DNA of 64,000 bases from Tribonema minus (GCA_017506865.1 JAFCMP010000537.1:600541-664540); one strand, 5' to 3'; counted from the stretch's first letter, positions 42,530 through 55,305 are shown. The notes: generated by a model not told the origin, from the sequence alone. Numbers and translations are program-made.

Positions 42530-43560
42530 TTTTAATTGATTCTCGCTCAGGGCGCAAAAAGCCCAGATGATTGGCATCTAGCTGTAAGGAATCTACATTT
42601 CGTATGACAGTCTGAAAGTGTCGCAACGACAACCACTCAAACGCCGCCGCCGCCAAATGGCATCTCGGGGTCCTCCCCTACGTCCTCCTCCATGTGCCCC
42701 CCCCCCCTGGATTCTGCCATGTGTGTCATGACACGGCCAGAGTACGCCATGTGGAGCGCTGCCGACAGTGCCGAGCGTAAGCGCGCCAGGGCGATGCCCT
42801 TGAGAGCTTTAGGGCGCGCTCCTCCGGGCACTGACATCCTGCTGGCATACTCCGTCGCCACAGCCTCCAGCAGCTTCCGCCCCTGCTCCCCGATGCTGCC
42901 AAATGACCCTATTGCCAAAGTGGCAAGTTTGTAGCAATTCTGATCACAATGACCAGAATAGTGGGTAGTCTTGGCGGCCTCTTGGTCGCGGCAGCATCGC
43001 TCGGGGTCTGCTGCAGTCTTCGCCGCCCGCGACGCCACCTGTGCCTCGAAGCAGGTAACGTCCGCCATGAGCGGTAGGTGGCGTGTCGGGTCGTCGTAGC
43101 CGGTCACCGGGAAGGCGTCGGCAGGCAGCACGATGTGCATCCTGCGACTCCCCGGCGGCCCGGCGGACCCCAGAAACGGCGTGTAGTCCTCGTCCACCAG
43201 TCCCGTTTTGAGGTATTGCCGCAGGATGCGCTGCGTGGCCCTCTTGACGCTATTGTGGACGATGGTGTCGTGCGCCTTGACGCGTGGCGCTTGACACAGC
43301 CGTGCATGCAGGGTGCCGCCCGGCGACTTCCCGCACAGCTTGCAGCCTGCCGTCTGCTCCTCTACTCCGATGGCGCGTTTGACGGCCAGCTGCCAGGATA
43401 GGCCATCGAACGAAGCCGTTGTGGAGTACATGGGCTCGTTGAGGAATGCCATGCCGATCGAGTGCATGTGGCGCTGCGACCGGAATCGAGCAAGTGCTTG
43501 CGTGCGTTGCGTGCCCTGCGGCAGCTGTTGCAGGTCCGCCTCCACCTTATCTGCATAGCA
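42530..43560 (-). mobile_element. 5'-truncated non-LTR retrotransposon copy
   Basis: The minus strand begins abruptly at GCAGATAAGGTGGAGGCGGA, the same point (ADKVEADLQQLPQG) found near 63957 in the plus-strand element at the right edge, and continues to a 3' UTR shared with the fragment at 38045-38212. Only the C-terminal part of the coding region remains. Confidence 0.85.
42637..43558 (-). pseudogene. C-terminal fragment of non-LTR polyprotein (CCHC knuckle and endonuclease-like part)
   Basis: About 307 codons, open to the stop at 42637. A CCHC knuckle (C-K-L-C, eight residues, H, three residues, C) is followed by a block with LPLMADVTCFEAQVAS and YKLATLAIGSFGSIG. This arrangement matches the restriction-like-endonuclease end of the larger element at 5116-9282 but is clearly another family. 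The frame extends 37 codons upstream into non-element sequence (MKRGWLTLTVQK), which is probably accidental. RT domain is absent, so it cannot move by itself. Confidence 0.75.
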
Positions 43561-44709
43561 TGTACAAGTTGCATTGCCCTGCCTGTATGCCATGCTATCC
43601 CATTTGAACAGTTGTGCACGCAAAGAGAGATTCTGTTTTTGCACTGTCAACGTCAGCCAGCCACGCTTCATTCACTTCATGTGGCATTGCATACATGCCT
43701 ACAACAGGCACCATCCGCAGCGCTCTACGTGGCGTACTTCAAGTGATGGTCAATACAGGAGGCCTACAGGGAATGGACAGGAATACAAATATAAGATGCT
43801 GCACAAGATGATCACGTGATCGATGAGCTGCCAGCTGTTACACCCAGCACGTACACATGTATGTAGGCACACCATGCCTTTTTCCATAGTATCTTTTCAG
43901 CAACCCAAACATGCCATCCAGAAGACTGGCATGCGGGACCTGTATACGGAAAGCGTCAAGATCTTTAGAACAGCACCATGCTGTGAGAGTCCCCATCTCC
44001 TTGCTCCTCCTGTTGCACGAGTCCCCATCCTCGGGTGCTCTGGGGGCAGCATTGCTCAATTTCCGCGAGGTTTTGAATCTGGGGGGCGGGGGGAGGGGTA
44101 TTCGGGGGGCGTTGGCCCTCAGCTTTGCGAACTCTCAGGGCTCATTTTCACTCCCTCGCCAACACACACGACAACACTAAGCCAACGTGAAGCCTCTAGC
44201 GCACAGGGCTTAGCCCTCTGTGGCTGCCATCACCAGTACTGCCAGCACGGCAGCAGCAACAGCAGCTTCCTCGCCAACGAGCTCCTTCAAGCATACCCGC
44301 ACGAGCTTCAACCTGCAGCTCCACAGGCACAAGCACACACGGCAGAGGTCAGTGCTGCTAAGATATCGATAGTACTATATATCTGATGAGCATCTGTGCT
44401 GGTCCGCGTGCGCAGTCTCTCGATTTGCGGCTCAGAGATTTGCCGTATCGAAGTTGCACCCAGTTATTCACCGGATGGATACTTTTTGCCTTGTGTGCTG
44501 CTCACTGAGCTCCAATGCCTTGCTTGGCAGCGTTAGTGCTTGTCAGCATGCTGCAGCACGCGCTGTGCTCATTTACGCATCGCAAATCGCCCACAGCGCC
44601 CCCGTTTTCTCTTCCGTGCGATCCGATTTTCTGCTCGTGCAGATAATCTTGCCGGCAGCCTGCGCACCACGCCACCAAGCAAGCCAGCAGCACCTGCCAC
44701 CACAGCCCT

Positions 44710-45770
44710 GCGCGCTAGTTGTTACTCCCTCTTTCACGAGAGGGGGCGAGAGCAGCTTCGTGTACAGCAGAGTCATCGCGGGGTATCAAGAGGTGTCACG
44801 TCTCCCTCCCGAAGACGCGAGAGCACCTCTACCCGCAAAGCCAAGCCGAGCCTGCAGCTGTTACGCTCTCGTGTGTCAAGTGACTGGGTAAGAGCAGCTG
44901 TGTGTAGTGCTAGCCTCATCGCGCTACAGTTGTTACCCCCGTTGGTGGTGCTCTGCGGCGCTAGAGCAGTGTTGCGTGGCTCAGCCTGTTACGCTCTGAG
45001 GTGTTAAGCAGAGAAGGGAGAGCAGCTGTGGAAAGTATTTGCCAGTGGCAGACATCCGCAGCTGCTAACTTCTTTGCTGAGCACTGATGGGCGCGAGAGC
45101 AGGTTGGGTATGCTGTCAAACTGTTACGCCGCATGAGTGTCCCTGACAAGGTGGGCAAGAGCAACATAGTAATGTGAATGCCACTGCACATTGAGTTGTT
45201 GCCCTTTCGCTGCGCATTCGAGCGGCGCTAGAGCAGTTTGTAGGCGGCGCCACTAGTTGTTACGCTTCTCTGTGTGTGAGGTGAAGGGGGGAGATCGGCA
45301 GTGTGATGCGATGTGAGCATCACACTTGGCCGTTAACCCCTTCACCTCGCATGCAAGTTGCGCAAGAGCAGCTTTTGGCATATGGCTGGTATATCTGCAG
45401 TGGACACCAGACCCCGAGATTGTTGCCCTGCTTCCGCTTGGGGCGAGAGCAATCTTGCAGCGGTCACAAGCAGTCCTAGGCGCCACTAGTTGTTACGCTT
45501 CTCTGTGTGTGAGGTGAAGGGGGGAGATCGGCAACGTGATGCACGTTGAGCAGCACACTTGGCCGTTAAGCCCTTCGCCTCGCATGCAAGTTGCGCAAGA
45601 GCAGCTTTTGGCAAGTGGCTGGTATTTCTGCAGTGGGCATCATACCACAAGGTTGTTACCCTGCTTCCGCTTGGGGCTAGAGCAATTTTTTTTGCAGCGG
45701 TCAGGCAGTCCCTTGAGTTGTTACCTCTCATTCACTGAGTGGCCAGAGCAGCCGAGGGACTGGGTGGCGG
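44710..45770 (+). repeat. Array of about 14 GTTGTTAC ... AGAGCAG modules
   Basis: A module of 35-45 bp starting (G/C)TGTTAC or a close variant and ending GAGAGCAG or AAGAGCAG recurs at 54-140 bp spacing from about 44716 to 45755. Several modules contain arms able to pair, for example CCCTCT-TTCACG-AGAGGG and GCTCT ... AGAGC. Within it a 233-bp unit is directly duplicated (45251 and 45484). No conserved frame runs through, so non-coding structure is more likely. Confidence 0.65.
45251..45716 (+). repeat. 233-bp direct tandem duplication
   Basis: CACTAGTTGTTACGCTTCTC at 45251 recurs at 45484. The copies stay closely similar through GAAGGGGGGAGATCGGCA, TTGCGCAAGAGCAGCTTTTG and CTGCTTCCGCTTGGGG. 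Confidence 0.85.
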
Positions 45771-48063
45771 TATGTGTTGCAGCTGTTCGGCTGGTTTGTT
45801 TCTCAATCCACAGGGCGCTATGGTCAAGCACGGCACCAGGTGCCTTTACCTTTGAGTCTGCGAACTTGGGGACTCTACACGCAGACCGCACTGAGCAGTT
45901 GAAAGCAGCGCTTCTGCACTGCTCTCCACACTTGCACGTAAATGCAAGGGACTTCGCACACACTTCTTCTGCATCACCGGGTTGTTTTCTTCTTTGTTGC
46001 TTTGTCTGCACTCGCTGCTTTGTTGAATCAGTGTTCTGCACGTGGGTTGCATTCTACGGAAGCTTGCTGCTTGCTCATGCGCATGTTGAGCCGCAATATT
46101 GTGCAGATGTTTGCCTGCTTGACGTCGGGCTTGCTTTGCCTGTGCATCTGCTTTGACGTTGGCGCTTCTGACAGCATGTAAGGGACAGATTGCGCGGATG
46201 TTTGATGCTCATCAGTGCTGCATAAGCGGCTGATGCCTCCTTCAGTACACTTATACAAGTGTACTGGAGTATTGTGTAGTACATATGAGCCTCATGTAGT
46301 CTCAATAGAACCTGAGCATCTGGAGCTCCTGTGACCGTGAAGTGCTCCCGTCAGCACAGCACTGCCCAGTCAAACGGTAGTGAAGTGTTGCCTGCTCGTT
46401 GGCTCCTTGGAAAAACACACACACACATTAATGTATGTTGCGGACACTCGTCAGGTTTCCTTGTCCGTCAGCACTGCACTGCACAGCGAAGTGGTTGTGA
46501 AGTATTGCCTGCTTGTTAGCTTTGAGAACACACACACATCTATGTATGAAAAACGAATCAACAGATCGTTGAGCTCTAGGTGACAAGGGATGGTTAGCCG
46601 CCAGAGCCTTCCATCAATAACCGTGGTCGCCGCTGCTGCAGTCATCGGCCATGAGTCAAACAGTGCCACCGTAACCACAGTAGGCAAAAAGACTTCAGTG
46701 TGCAAGCTTTTTAGCGTTCGAGGCATGGGTGTTTAGTATGGACAGGTCTCACGTGTTCGGTAGGCCAGCTCCAGCCGGCAGCCCAACACAGAGGTTCAGC
46801 AGCTGGTGACAGCGCTCTTGAATGCGCGTAGTGCAGAAGGTGATGAGCGGGTTTTGAACCAATGTTGTGTTGCGGGTGCTGACGGACACTTGTCAGGTTT
46901 CTGTGTCGGAGCTTGTCGACAGATGGCAGTTGTTGAAGGCAAATAATTTTTTGATCAAAAGCACACAACACATAACATGGTGAGCTTCCAGACAGTACAC
47001 TGCGCGTACATCCTTTTAGCATTGCACTACGAAAGTCAGATACTCAACTTTCTCATCGCGCATACAGCTGCGCTGTGCGTTGCAAACGCCGTTTCAGCAA
47101 TGGTGGTTTGGAGCAAGAGAACCTGCCGCATGTTCCCACTTAATCACCATGAGCAAAACCAATCGCCACATCAGCATGTGCACACAAGGGCACATCAGAG
47201 CGTCATCTACCAACATTGGCCTTTAAGTTTTAACAACGTGGCCACGCTTGCATATCAAGATGGGAAAGCGTAGAGTTGGCCTGCCATGGGTTGCGGCAGC
47301 CGATGCCTGCAAAGTCACCGCTGTTACGCAACACACTGAGTGAAACCACACTCAGAGCAAACGCGTGTGATTGACCACTGCCATACATGTTGTACAGCAG
47401 CTGAGCAACAACAGATACAGCACACTTATTCAGTAGCTGGCACGAACATGTTGTAGCATGTACTTTGAGGGGCGACTGCGTTAGGTCACAGTCTGACTCA
47501 CAGACCACATGTTGCGCTTATGTCGTGCTACACGCAAGGTTTTGAGAGCAGCTACACAGCGCAAGCACAACAGTGTCAGCTGCTGAGGCTTTTGCTGGAC
47601 CGGCTGATGATGGACATGTTGGGCAGCGAACCTTGATGGCATCTGAATATCTGCTAGAGCCGCTGCTGATCGGTCGACACGACCAGTAGATGCTCTTGTA
47701 ATCATCATGCACAAAAGAACGCGTACATACAGACATAATATTAGTGTTGCAACTGCATGCTGCGAGTAAAATGCGCTTGCCTGCTTGTTGTCGAAGTGTC
47801 TGTCATGGCTATGCTGTATGCACGTCAAGGGACAGGCATAGATCAGCCACTTCCTGTAGCTGTGCACAAATGGAAAGCAAAAGTGCTCGCTCTTGCGTTC
47901 GCTTAGTGCACCAGCTACACTAGGCGTGCATGCTGGTTTGTCAGGCACTCACCGTGGAGCCGAACGTAGCGCGTAGCAGAGAATAAAAACTGTTGAAGTT
48001 TGCCTTGAACAGTTTGCCTTGAACAGAATTTCGCGGGTGTTAGTTTGTGTGTGCGTGCTGCTG

Positions 48064-51000
48064 ATGCTGGCAGTGCAGGTTGGCCAATGCGGAAATCAGG
48101 TGGGAGAGCGGCTATTCTCACGGCTTCACGAACATCTCTCGCAGGACACCAGTGACAGCAGTCTCTCCCACTTCTTCAGCGGCGAACGTCGCAAGGCGGC
48201 GAGAGCAGTGCTGGTGGACACAGAGCCCAAGGTGATCGATGGGGCGCTCGCTGCACATCATAAGTCATGGCGCTTTGAAGGTGCAGCTGCAGTTTGCAGC
48301 AAGGGAGCAGGGGGAGCAGCGAATAACTGGGCTTTTGGGTACCTGAATCACGGACCGGCATTGGCAGCTGCAGTATTGGAAGCCACCCGGCGAGAGGTAG
48401 GCATCTGTCACATCCGCCTTTGGGATGGAACTGACGCAGTGCCTTGTTAAGAGCTAGTGACCACGCGATTCGCCTCACATCACATGACAATCACCATCTT
48501 GCTGCAGCACACGCCATATCATGCGAGCGGGTCTGAGCACCAAACCAATTATTGCACAAGTGCGTTTTGAGCAAAGTCTGAGCCCTGGACATGCTCCAGC
48601 TAGTGAGGCACCCGCTAGTGAAACAGCCGCGTGTTGTGCGATGCTGACTGATGCTGACTGATCGATCAAGGAGGATCGGCATGCACGCATTCACATCACT
48701 CACAACAGCTTTCTGAGAGGTTTACAGCACAATGTCAGGTGCTACAAACGCTCATCCTCGCGCCTGTCTTGGCGGCTGCTGCGGCTGGACTTGTGGCGTG
48801 CCTGTGTACCTCACCGTATGATGGCAGTTACTGGCAATTACTGTTAGGCCAATAGCCTCTACATCGTGCAGTGTGTCGCGTGCATACTGCTGTTGAGCTT
48901 CAGCATGCCTCAGCACATGCGGTACAGTGTAATGTACAGTTCAGTGCTGTGCCGTACATTACAGTACATGCTGTGCCGTAAAGCATTCCCCCTTCTTTAT
49001 TGGTGTGCCTATCGGGTGCTTGCTGACGATCTGTGCTGTATGTACGTACGGCATGTACAGTTATACATACCCTATGCTTGGCTCTGCACGAAGAAGTAGC
49101 ATGAATCGCTGTGCTGCCCTCAGCTAAGAAGCTTTGTCAGTGAAGCAAGCATAATAGAATCCGCAATCGCTGCTCATGTCGCTCAACTGCCAAGGCCGCT
49201 TCCAGCCCCAAGAAGCTGAGTCCCTGCATCTCTTGCTCGCGTCCTTGGCCAGCACGTGTGTTGCGCAATTCAATGCCTTTCCGCCATCTTGAGCTGACCA
49301 GCGTGCCTGCATTTGCGTCATTGCTTTTTCAACCCCTGAAGTTCCTGCCAATTCTCCCACACACGCAGCCGCTCATCATTTCTGATGCGAACTTTACAGG
49401 CCGAGCGACGCAAGAACCTGCACATTCATTCTTGCTCCGTCTTTGCTGCCATTGTGTTGGCAGTTTTCTCAACGGCATGTCACATGTGAACTTGGCAGGC
49501 TGAGCGATGAGACTACCTAGAAGGCTGCCTCGTTTACAAGTTTCTTCATGGCACGTCACATGTGAACTTGACAGGCTGAGCGATGCGACTACCTAGAGGG
49601 CATGGTCATGCTCCACAGCGCGTCAGGCGGGACCGGATCGGGCCTGGGCAGCTATCTGACGGAGCTGCTCGCTGACGCGTATCCAAGTGCAGCACTGCTC
49701 AACTGCGTGGTGTGCCCCTACTCTGCCGGTGAGGTGAGTGGCGCGTCTGTGTCAAGCGCAATTTTTGAAAACTAGCATGGTCATTGAAACTGCTGCTGGT
49801 TAGCAGTGCCCTGTCAATCAAAGAGCAGTTCTGCCCATTTCAGAGGCGTACATACATCCTTGAGTTTATTGATAGCTTATGCTGCAAAAGAAATTATCTG
49901 TTTTTGTGGAGTTGTGGCTTCCAAATCTGTGCATCGATCGTGAGATTCAAGCGTCTGGTGACGCTCGTGATTGTGTAGACGAAAGTTTTGCGGCCATCGC
50001 TATGTAAAGCGAAACCGCGCATTGGCACATACGCACAAAAAAAGCAGTGGTGCTGTGATCTGCATTCAGCGTGCAGTGCGGCGGCTTATGCATACAGTGT
50101 CAGATTCCAGCATGCCTATTATTCTGAAGTTGGTCATCATGCACGATACGGGCAGACAGTTTTCTTCATGGGAACATTGTACTGGGGGCATGTGACAACG
50201 CTCTGCACTTAAGGCACATCACGAAGAACAGTACAAGTGTATGCCTACAAAAACCATACAAGCAAGCGAGTTCAAACACAAGGGTTAAGCTGTGGTTTGG
50301 GCTGACTCGGAACATGCACAGGTGTGGCGGATTGCAAGTGTGCACATCTCAATGTTGACATTCTGCAGGCACATGAGCTCAAAACAGCTGCATGTATCAA
50401 ACTTCAACTTTGCAGTCAAACGTCAAAATGAAGTTCAACAAGTGCTCTTTGTTCGTCTTGACACGCAAAGAGCACCACTTGCACCACATCGTACACTCAC
50501 AGACAACTCTCTGCTGCATTTTTTTGCTGTTGTCCAGGTCAGCGTGCAGAACTTCAACTTGCTGTTGACGCTCAGCAGACTGGCGGAACACAGCTCGGCG
50601 GTCCTGGCCATTGAGAACGACCAGGCAGGCAACATCTGCCGCCAGGTGCGGTAGCTTCCACGAAGGCATCGGAAACTTCAAGTCAGGGTGTGAAGGGGGT
50701 CGCAAGGTGACAATAGGGACGGTGCTATAGTTGAAGTTGACGGTGTAGTAGATTTTGACCAGGCAGGTGATGTCTCACTGACAGGTGCAGATTTCGTGCA
50801 GCTATGTACAAGGAATGGGAGGTGTAAAAGCTGTCTCCAACACGTACGATAGTTTCAGATGAGTAAGTAGCACATCAAGAAGCAACATCCAATTCGGGAT
50901 TACGCAGTGCTTAATCAACAGTCAAGTTGTAGCCATGGGTAAACTTCAACTCGGGAGACGGTGTTGAAGCGCCCCAAAAGTGACAAGAAGGGGTATGCTG

Positions 51001-53397
51001 AACTTGACTGTGCTCAGAATACTGAATGATCACGTTTCAATTAAGATCTTGATGTGCACCGAGCAGACATGCACTGAGTTCGCACTTTGTGTGCTGCGGA
51101 GCAGCTTAAAACGCCCATAGTAGAGCTCGACTAGTACGATCTCTTGATTTGTTGGCGTTGATGCCGCTGCTGCCGCCCAGGTATTGAAGCTGGAACGGCC
51201 GACGTTTCGCGATCTCAATGACGTCATTGCGACACACATCACCGCGGCCGTCGTGCCATCGACCCTCGCAGCCTCCAACGTCGCCCCCGGAAGTTGCGGT
51301 TTGTGGCAGAAACTTCAACATCTGTGCCCGAACCGTGACTTCATGATGCTGCAGGCGGGTGCCGTGCCGCAGATGCCACGCGCCTCGGCGGCGTTCACCA
51401 GTGGTGAGCGCTGCTGCAGGCATGAAACTTTGGATGCAAAATAATCAGGCATGGAACTTCATGTTTGACGTACTGCATAGTGTAGGTAGTGATTGTGTTC
51501 AGCTGCAGTCACAAGTGCGTGTGGCACACGCTTGGCACGACTGCATATCTTGCATATTCCATAGGGTGTCAGGCCCTGCAGCGGATGTAGATGAAGTACA
51601 ACATACGAGTTTGAGGTATGATCGGTGATGGCAGCCACTGTCATGGTCTGCGTCACACCATCCGACAGGCTCTCATTGCAAGCATTGCCGAGCAACAGGG
51701 AGGCTGCTCAAACATTGCTACTCTGCGTCATCGTTTTCCAGTTTGCGCATGGTCCGCTGCACCGGGATGCTTGGCAGGGCTCTCCTCTCGCCCGCTAACT
51801 CTTGCCATGGCAAAGAGTCAAGGTGTTGTATTGTGTGTGTTTCTCCTGAGCGCATATCAATGTGCACTGTTGTGCCTTATGCACCTCAACCCTGCACAAG
51901 ATTGCAGTGAAAGTACTGTTTCCTTTATGTAAATGCATCGCTGGCAAGAGCTGGAGTTGAAGTGAGGAAATGGCACGAATTCCAGCCCTCCTCTCGGCTG
52001 TGGACCTTGAGTGCTGTTGCACACTTACGCTTTCCGACGCCCCGTTCATTGACAGCAGCTACTTCGACTTCGCGCCGTGATCTTTCGCTCATGCTGCTAT
52101 GTATCAGACACCTGGCCAGCGATCACCAAGCGCCTGCACCAGATGCACGTTTGCGGCGCGGCGCACGACCTGTGCCTGGACTGGCGCGTCACCCCGCAGC
52201 CAAGTGAAAACTTCAACTTCAACTCAACTTCCAACTTCAACAAGTCAGTCAGCTCGCTGGTGACGCTCCACGGCCACGACGCCGCACCGGGCCCAGCCGC
52301 GGCGCCAGTTGCAATGCCGGGCGCAAGTGAGAGCACTGCAGCGGGGTTTACTGCCGACATGTTTGGGAATGCGGACCTGTATGCGGCGTGGTGTCAGGCG
52401 CCGGCGATGGTGTGCACGTCGGCGCTGCCGCTGAATGGCTTCGAGAGGAGCGCATCGCTGCTCAGCAACAGCCAGAGCGTGTTGAGGGTGAGTGTGGCTT
52501 GTGCGCTCATGCGTGCGCACACACAGGGAGCGCAGGTCTCCAGCACTTCATGCCTATTTTCAGAAATGTATATCGTGGACTAGCACTTGAAGGTAGAACA
52601 GGTTTGTTTTGCGTTTTGACGGTATGTGTCGCTGCTTGGTGTAAGAAATTAGCCAGCACACCAGGTCAATGTCTCATGTCTCTGGGCAAGTTGGTGATAC
52701 TACTTTCAAGTTTGACTCGCCTAATAATTTGATGGAACTGTATGCCATACGAGGAGGTAAAGCAGTGCCACAAATTGCTAAACAGCACTGCGAAGGGTGG
52801 TACATACTTTAGACTATGTCATTCACACCATGCATATCAGCTCATCGAGGTTTCATGCAAGCCTCATTTGACATACAAGCATATGCTACACGCAGAGAAA
52901 TCGCCGCAGCAATGGTATCAATATGCACGCTTTGCATGCTTATGCCTGGGTGACCCTTGAAGCTCGCACGCATACGCTATAACTGGCACACTGACTGTGA
53001 CTGCGCAACTGTCACCAGCACAAGTAGTATACACGAATCATGTGCATAAATGATCTTGCGGTCGGTGCGTATACGCTCTATCGCTGGCACCAATGACTGT
53101 GACTGTGCAACCAACTCCAACGCAAGTAACCTGGGGACAACAAAACAGAAGCAAGTAGTATACAAGGACAATGTGCGTAAAACACTACAGTGGGTAATGC
53201 CCGTGTGTCTGCTGACACCCCGTGCTCTTGCCTCGCAGGTCTTCGATGCCGCGACACCGCGCGCACAGCAGATGTTCGCGGCGCGTGCCTTCGTGCACCA
53301 GTACCAGCAGCACGGGCTGGAAACTGCAGACTTCGAGGCAGCGCTCATGTGGGCGGAGCAAACGCGCCTCAACTACAGAGGCCTGTCGCACGGGTGA
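48064..53397 (+). CDS. TUBD1: Delta-tubulin, 6 exons
   Basis: Exons: 48064-48396, 49575-49733, 50538-50645, 51181-51403, 52108-52487, 53239-53397. All phases agree; the 453-aa product is typical for delta-tubulin. The start gives [15 protein letters not shown]. Delta-specific matches include [23 protein letters not shown]-like [36 protein letters not shown] (GGTGSGLG at 129-136, the nucleotide-binding loop), [12 protein letters not shown], and the C-terminus [20 protein letters not shown]. The protein acts in basal bodies and centrioles in forming triplet microtubules, which implies a flagellated organism. Exon 5 has an Asn/Phe/Ser insert encoded by AACTTCAACTTCAACTC. Alternative 5' coding exons cannot be excluded, but the first ATG fits the family start. 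Confidence 0.92.
49384..49574 (+). repeat. Two upstream copies of the acceptor edge of delta-tubulin exon 2
   Basis: CTTGACAG|GCTGAGCGATGCGACTACCT at the real junction (49575) is preceded by CTTGGCAG|GCTGAGCGATGAGACTACCT at 49499 and a weaker TTTACAG|GCCGAGCGACG at 49400. The 49499 copy extends about 25 bp upstream into the intron (CATGTCACATGTGAA). A C-to-A change there makes TGA, so use of that acceptor would truncate the protein. Confidence 0.8.
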
Positions 53398-55305
53398 ACT
53401 CTCGTTGTGAGGACGAGACGGGCCGTTTACTGTGAAATCGCCTTGTTTGGCGCAGTAGCGAGAGAGGGGGGGGCACTGCCCCACGTTTGAGCAGAAGAGG
53501 CGCTCTTGAGCATGGGGACAACCTACGTGGCCGCATGCCATGGTGTGCTGGGGCGGTTTGCAGGACGTTGCAATTGCCTCCGAGGCAGGTGCAAAAAGTG
53601 GCAGTGGGGCTGGTGCAGCCCCTTGCAGCGGCAGAGCATTGAAACGCCGTGAGCTCCGGCACCACGGAGGTCAAGCTTGCAGTGGCAAACCTTGCCTGCT
53701 GCAATACAGAGCGCCACGGCATTGACGTTCCGAAAACGCTGGCAGCAGAGCTGTGTAGAGTCCGGGAAGGCGGGGCAAGCGGCAGCAGTTCAAGTCAGCG
53801 TCATGGCCGGCAACATGTTGAGCACTGAAGCCGCTCGAAGAAGTGGCTGGTCTCATTCGGGGGGTGTTTCACCCTTAAGGTCTCATGAGGCAGAACAGTC
53901 ATCAGTGCCTCAGTGCACGCGATGCCTGCCACATGGCGACACGCAGAGCCATCCATGTGGCAATACACGCGCGACAGCGCTCCATCGCTGTGATGCGCAG
54001 GCTTATTAGCCAATTTGAAATCAATGCTCTTAATAGCAACTCGTGAGGCTGGTGTGTCAGGGCAGCCATGGAGCTTCAAGGCGATGCATGCGTAGACTTG
54101 CGCTTGCCTGTGTCAGGCTGTGTGGGCCATTGTGAGTACATGTCGGTGAGGAGGGTGATCTGCGGTGGATGCATGCCCCCTGGTTGTCGTGCAAACACTT
54201 TGCCATTGAACCGCGCTTGTTGCCGTGCCGGTGGCGGTGTGATGCGCACAATGATGACGCATCGTGCCGTCATCTCGTGCAGGCATGACATCACGCAGAG
54301 TTGGTGCAGTCGCAGCAGTAAGTCAGATGATTTGTCATCGGCAGAGTGTGTCGGCGAAATGACGGCACGATGCGTCATCATTGTGCGCAACTCTGCGAGT
54401 GTGTCGGCGAAATGACGGCACGATGCGTCATCATTGTGCGCAACTCTGCGTGATGTCATGCCTGCACGTCGGTAGCCAGCACCATTCATCACTGCATCCA
54501 CCAACGTGGCGACTTCTTGTGCATCATGCATGGACACTTCAGATGCGCAGTGGCCCAACCTGCATGTCACTAGATCCACTTTGAGATGCAGTGGCAGGCA
54601 TTTGTGGAGCACCGCATCGCACCTGTGCCAAGGTGATCGCGAAGCGTGACATCGTGATCATGTTGTGCCAACAGGTATGTACGCACACGTCAACACAGTC
54701 GTCAAGAAATGCATTCTGTACAGTGATGGCCACCCAGGATGTCGGCTCTTGCCGGCCATTGGCATACGCGTTCATGTGCATGCGTGTACAAGCAGTCAAG
54801 CCATGGTCAGCCATCCAGTTCCACTGGACTGGGTGTACATAGTCGGCTATGGAGCCATGCTGCCAGGTTTCAGCGAGCACTAACCAGACGATTTGCTGCC
54901 GCTTACGATATGCACGCTTCCCCAGTGATTGACAAGCGCATGCAGCAAAGCGCGTCGCAGCAGCTGCGCAATGCGTCATGCGGCTGCATTGAGCGATGCA
55001 ACAGCTGCCACTGCGCTGGCGTGTGACATGCACGCAGCAGTGCACAGGCAACATATCACACAAGAATGTAACATTATGCCGTTAGAAACGGTGGTGCAAC
55101 CAGCATGCTACCTCAACAACAATCAACAACAACAAGTGGCATACAGCGCCGGCATGCCATGGTAAAATATGTGACCATTTACATTCCGCACCTGCACCTG
55201 TCCTTTCGACAGAGCACCATACACACCTGCCCATGACCCCTACACCTGCTACCTCGAGTGCTTCCTTTCGTTCCCCAGCTATCGCTGCTCGTGTTCTAGC
55301 ATTTT
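53398..55305. other. Stretch with a possible degraded minus-strand gene
   Basis: On the minus strand, protein-like segments change frame: WLVLAETWQHGSIADYVHPV at about 54900, HKCLPLHLKVDLVTCRLGHC at about 54590, GGMHPPQITLLTDMYSQWPT at about 54150, and HGCPDTPASRVAIKSIDFKL at about 54050. This could be a decayed transposase or host pseudogene. I recognise no family, and plus-strand frames of similar length exist, so the call is weak. The inverted-repeat cluster at 54236-54480 lies within it. Confidence 0.3.
54236..54480. repeat. Permuted inverted-repeat cluster
   Basis: Block A (GCGCACAATGATGACGCATC and on to GTGCCGTCAT) followed by block B (GTGCAGGCATGACATCACGC and on to AGAGTT) occurs near 54242-54302. 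Further right, reverse-complement A occurs twice in tandem (54362 and 54412, 50 bp apart), followed by reverse-complement B to 54470. The order is A B then A' A' B', not the B' A' of a simple hairpin. Confidence 0.8.

Larger units (their letters stand above)
43561..48063. other. Gene-poor, repeat-rich stretch upstream of delta-tubulin
   Basis: No gene supported. Exon-like frames follow TTTTCAG at 43900 (QPKHAIQKTGMRDLYTESVK), precede GTCAGT at 44350 (LANELLQAYPHELQPAAPQA) and follow GTGCAG at 44642 (DNLAGSLRTTPPSKPAAPAT); they could be exons of an unknown gene. The 44.7-45.8 kb module array is listed separately. A duplication of about 117 bp covers 46349-46550 (CCTGCTCGTTGGCT / CCTGCTTGTTAGCT with ACACACACA). 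Confidence 0.4.

Noticed and set aside
44710-45770. Reading the module array as CRISPR or integron attC sites
   Set aside because: Spacing is irregular, units are diverged, there is no fixed spacer length or integrase, and the genome is eukaryotic.
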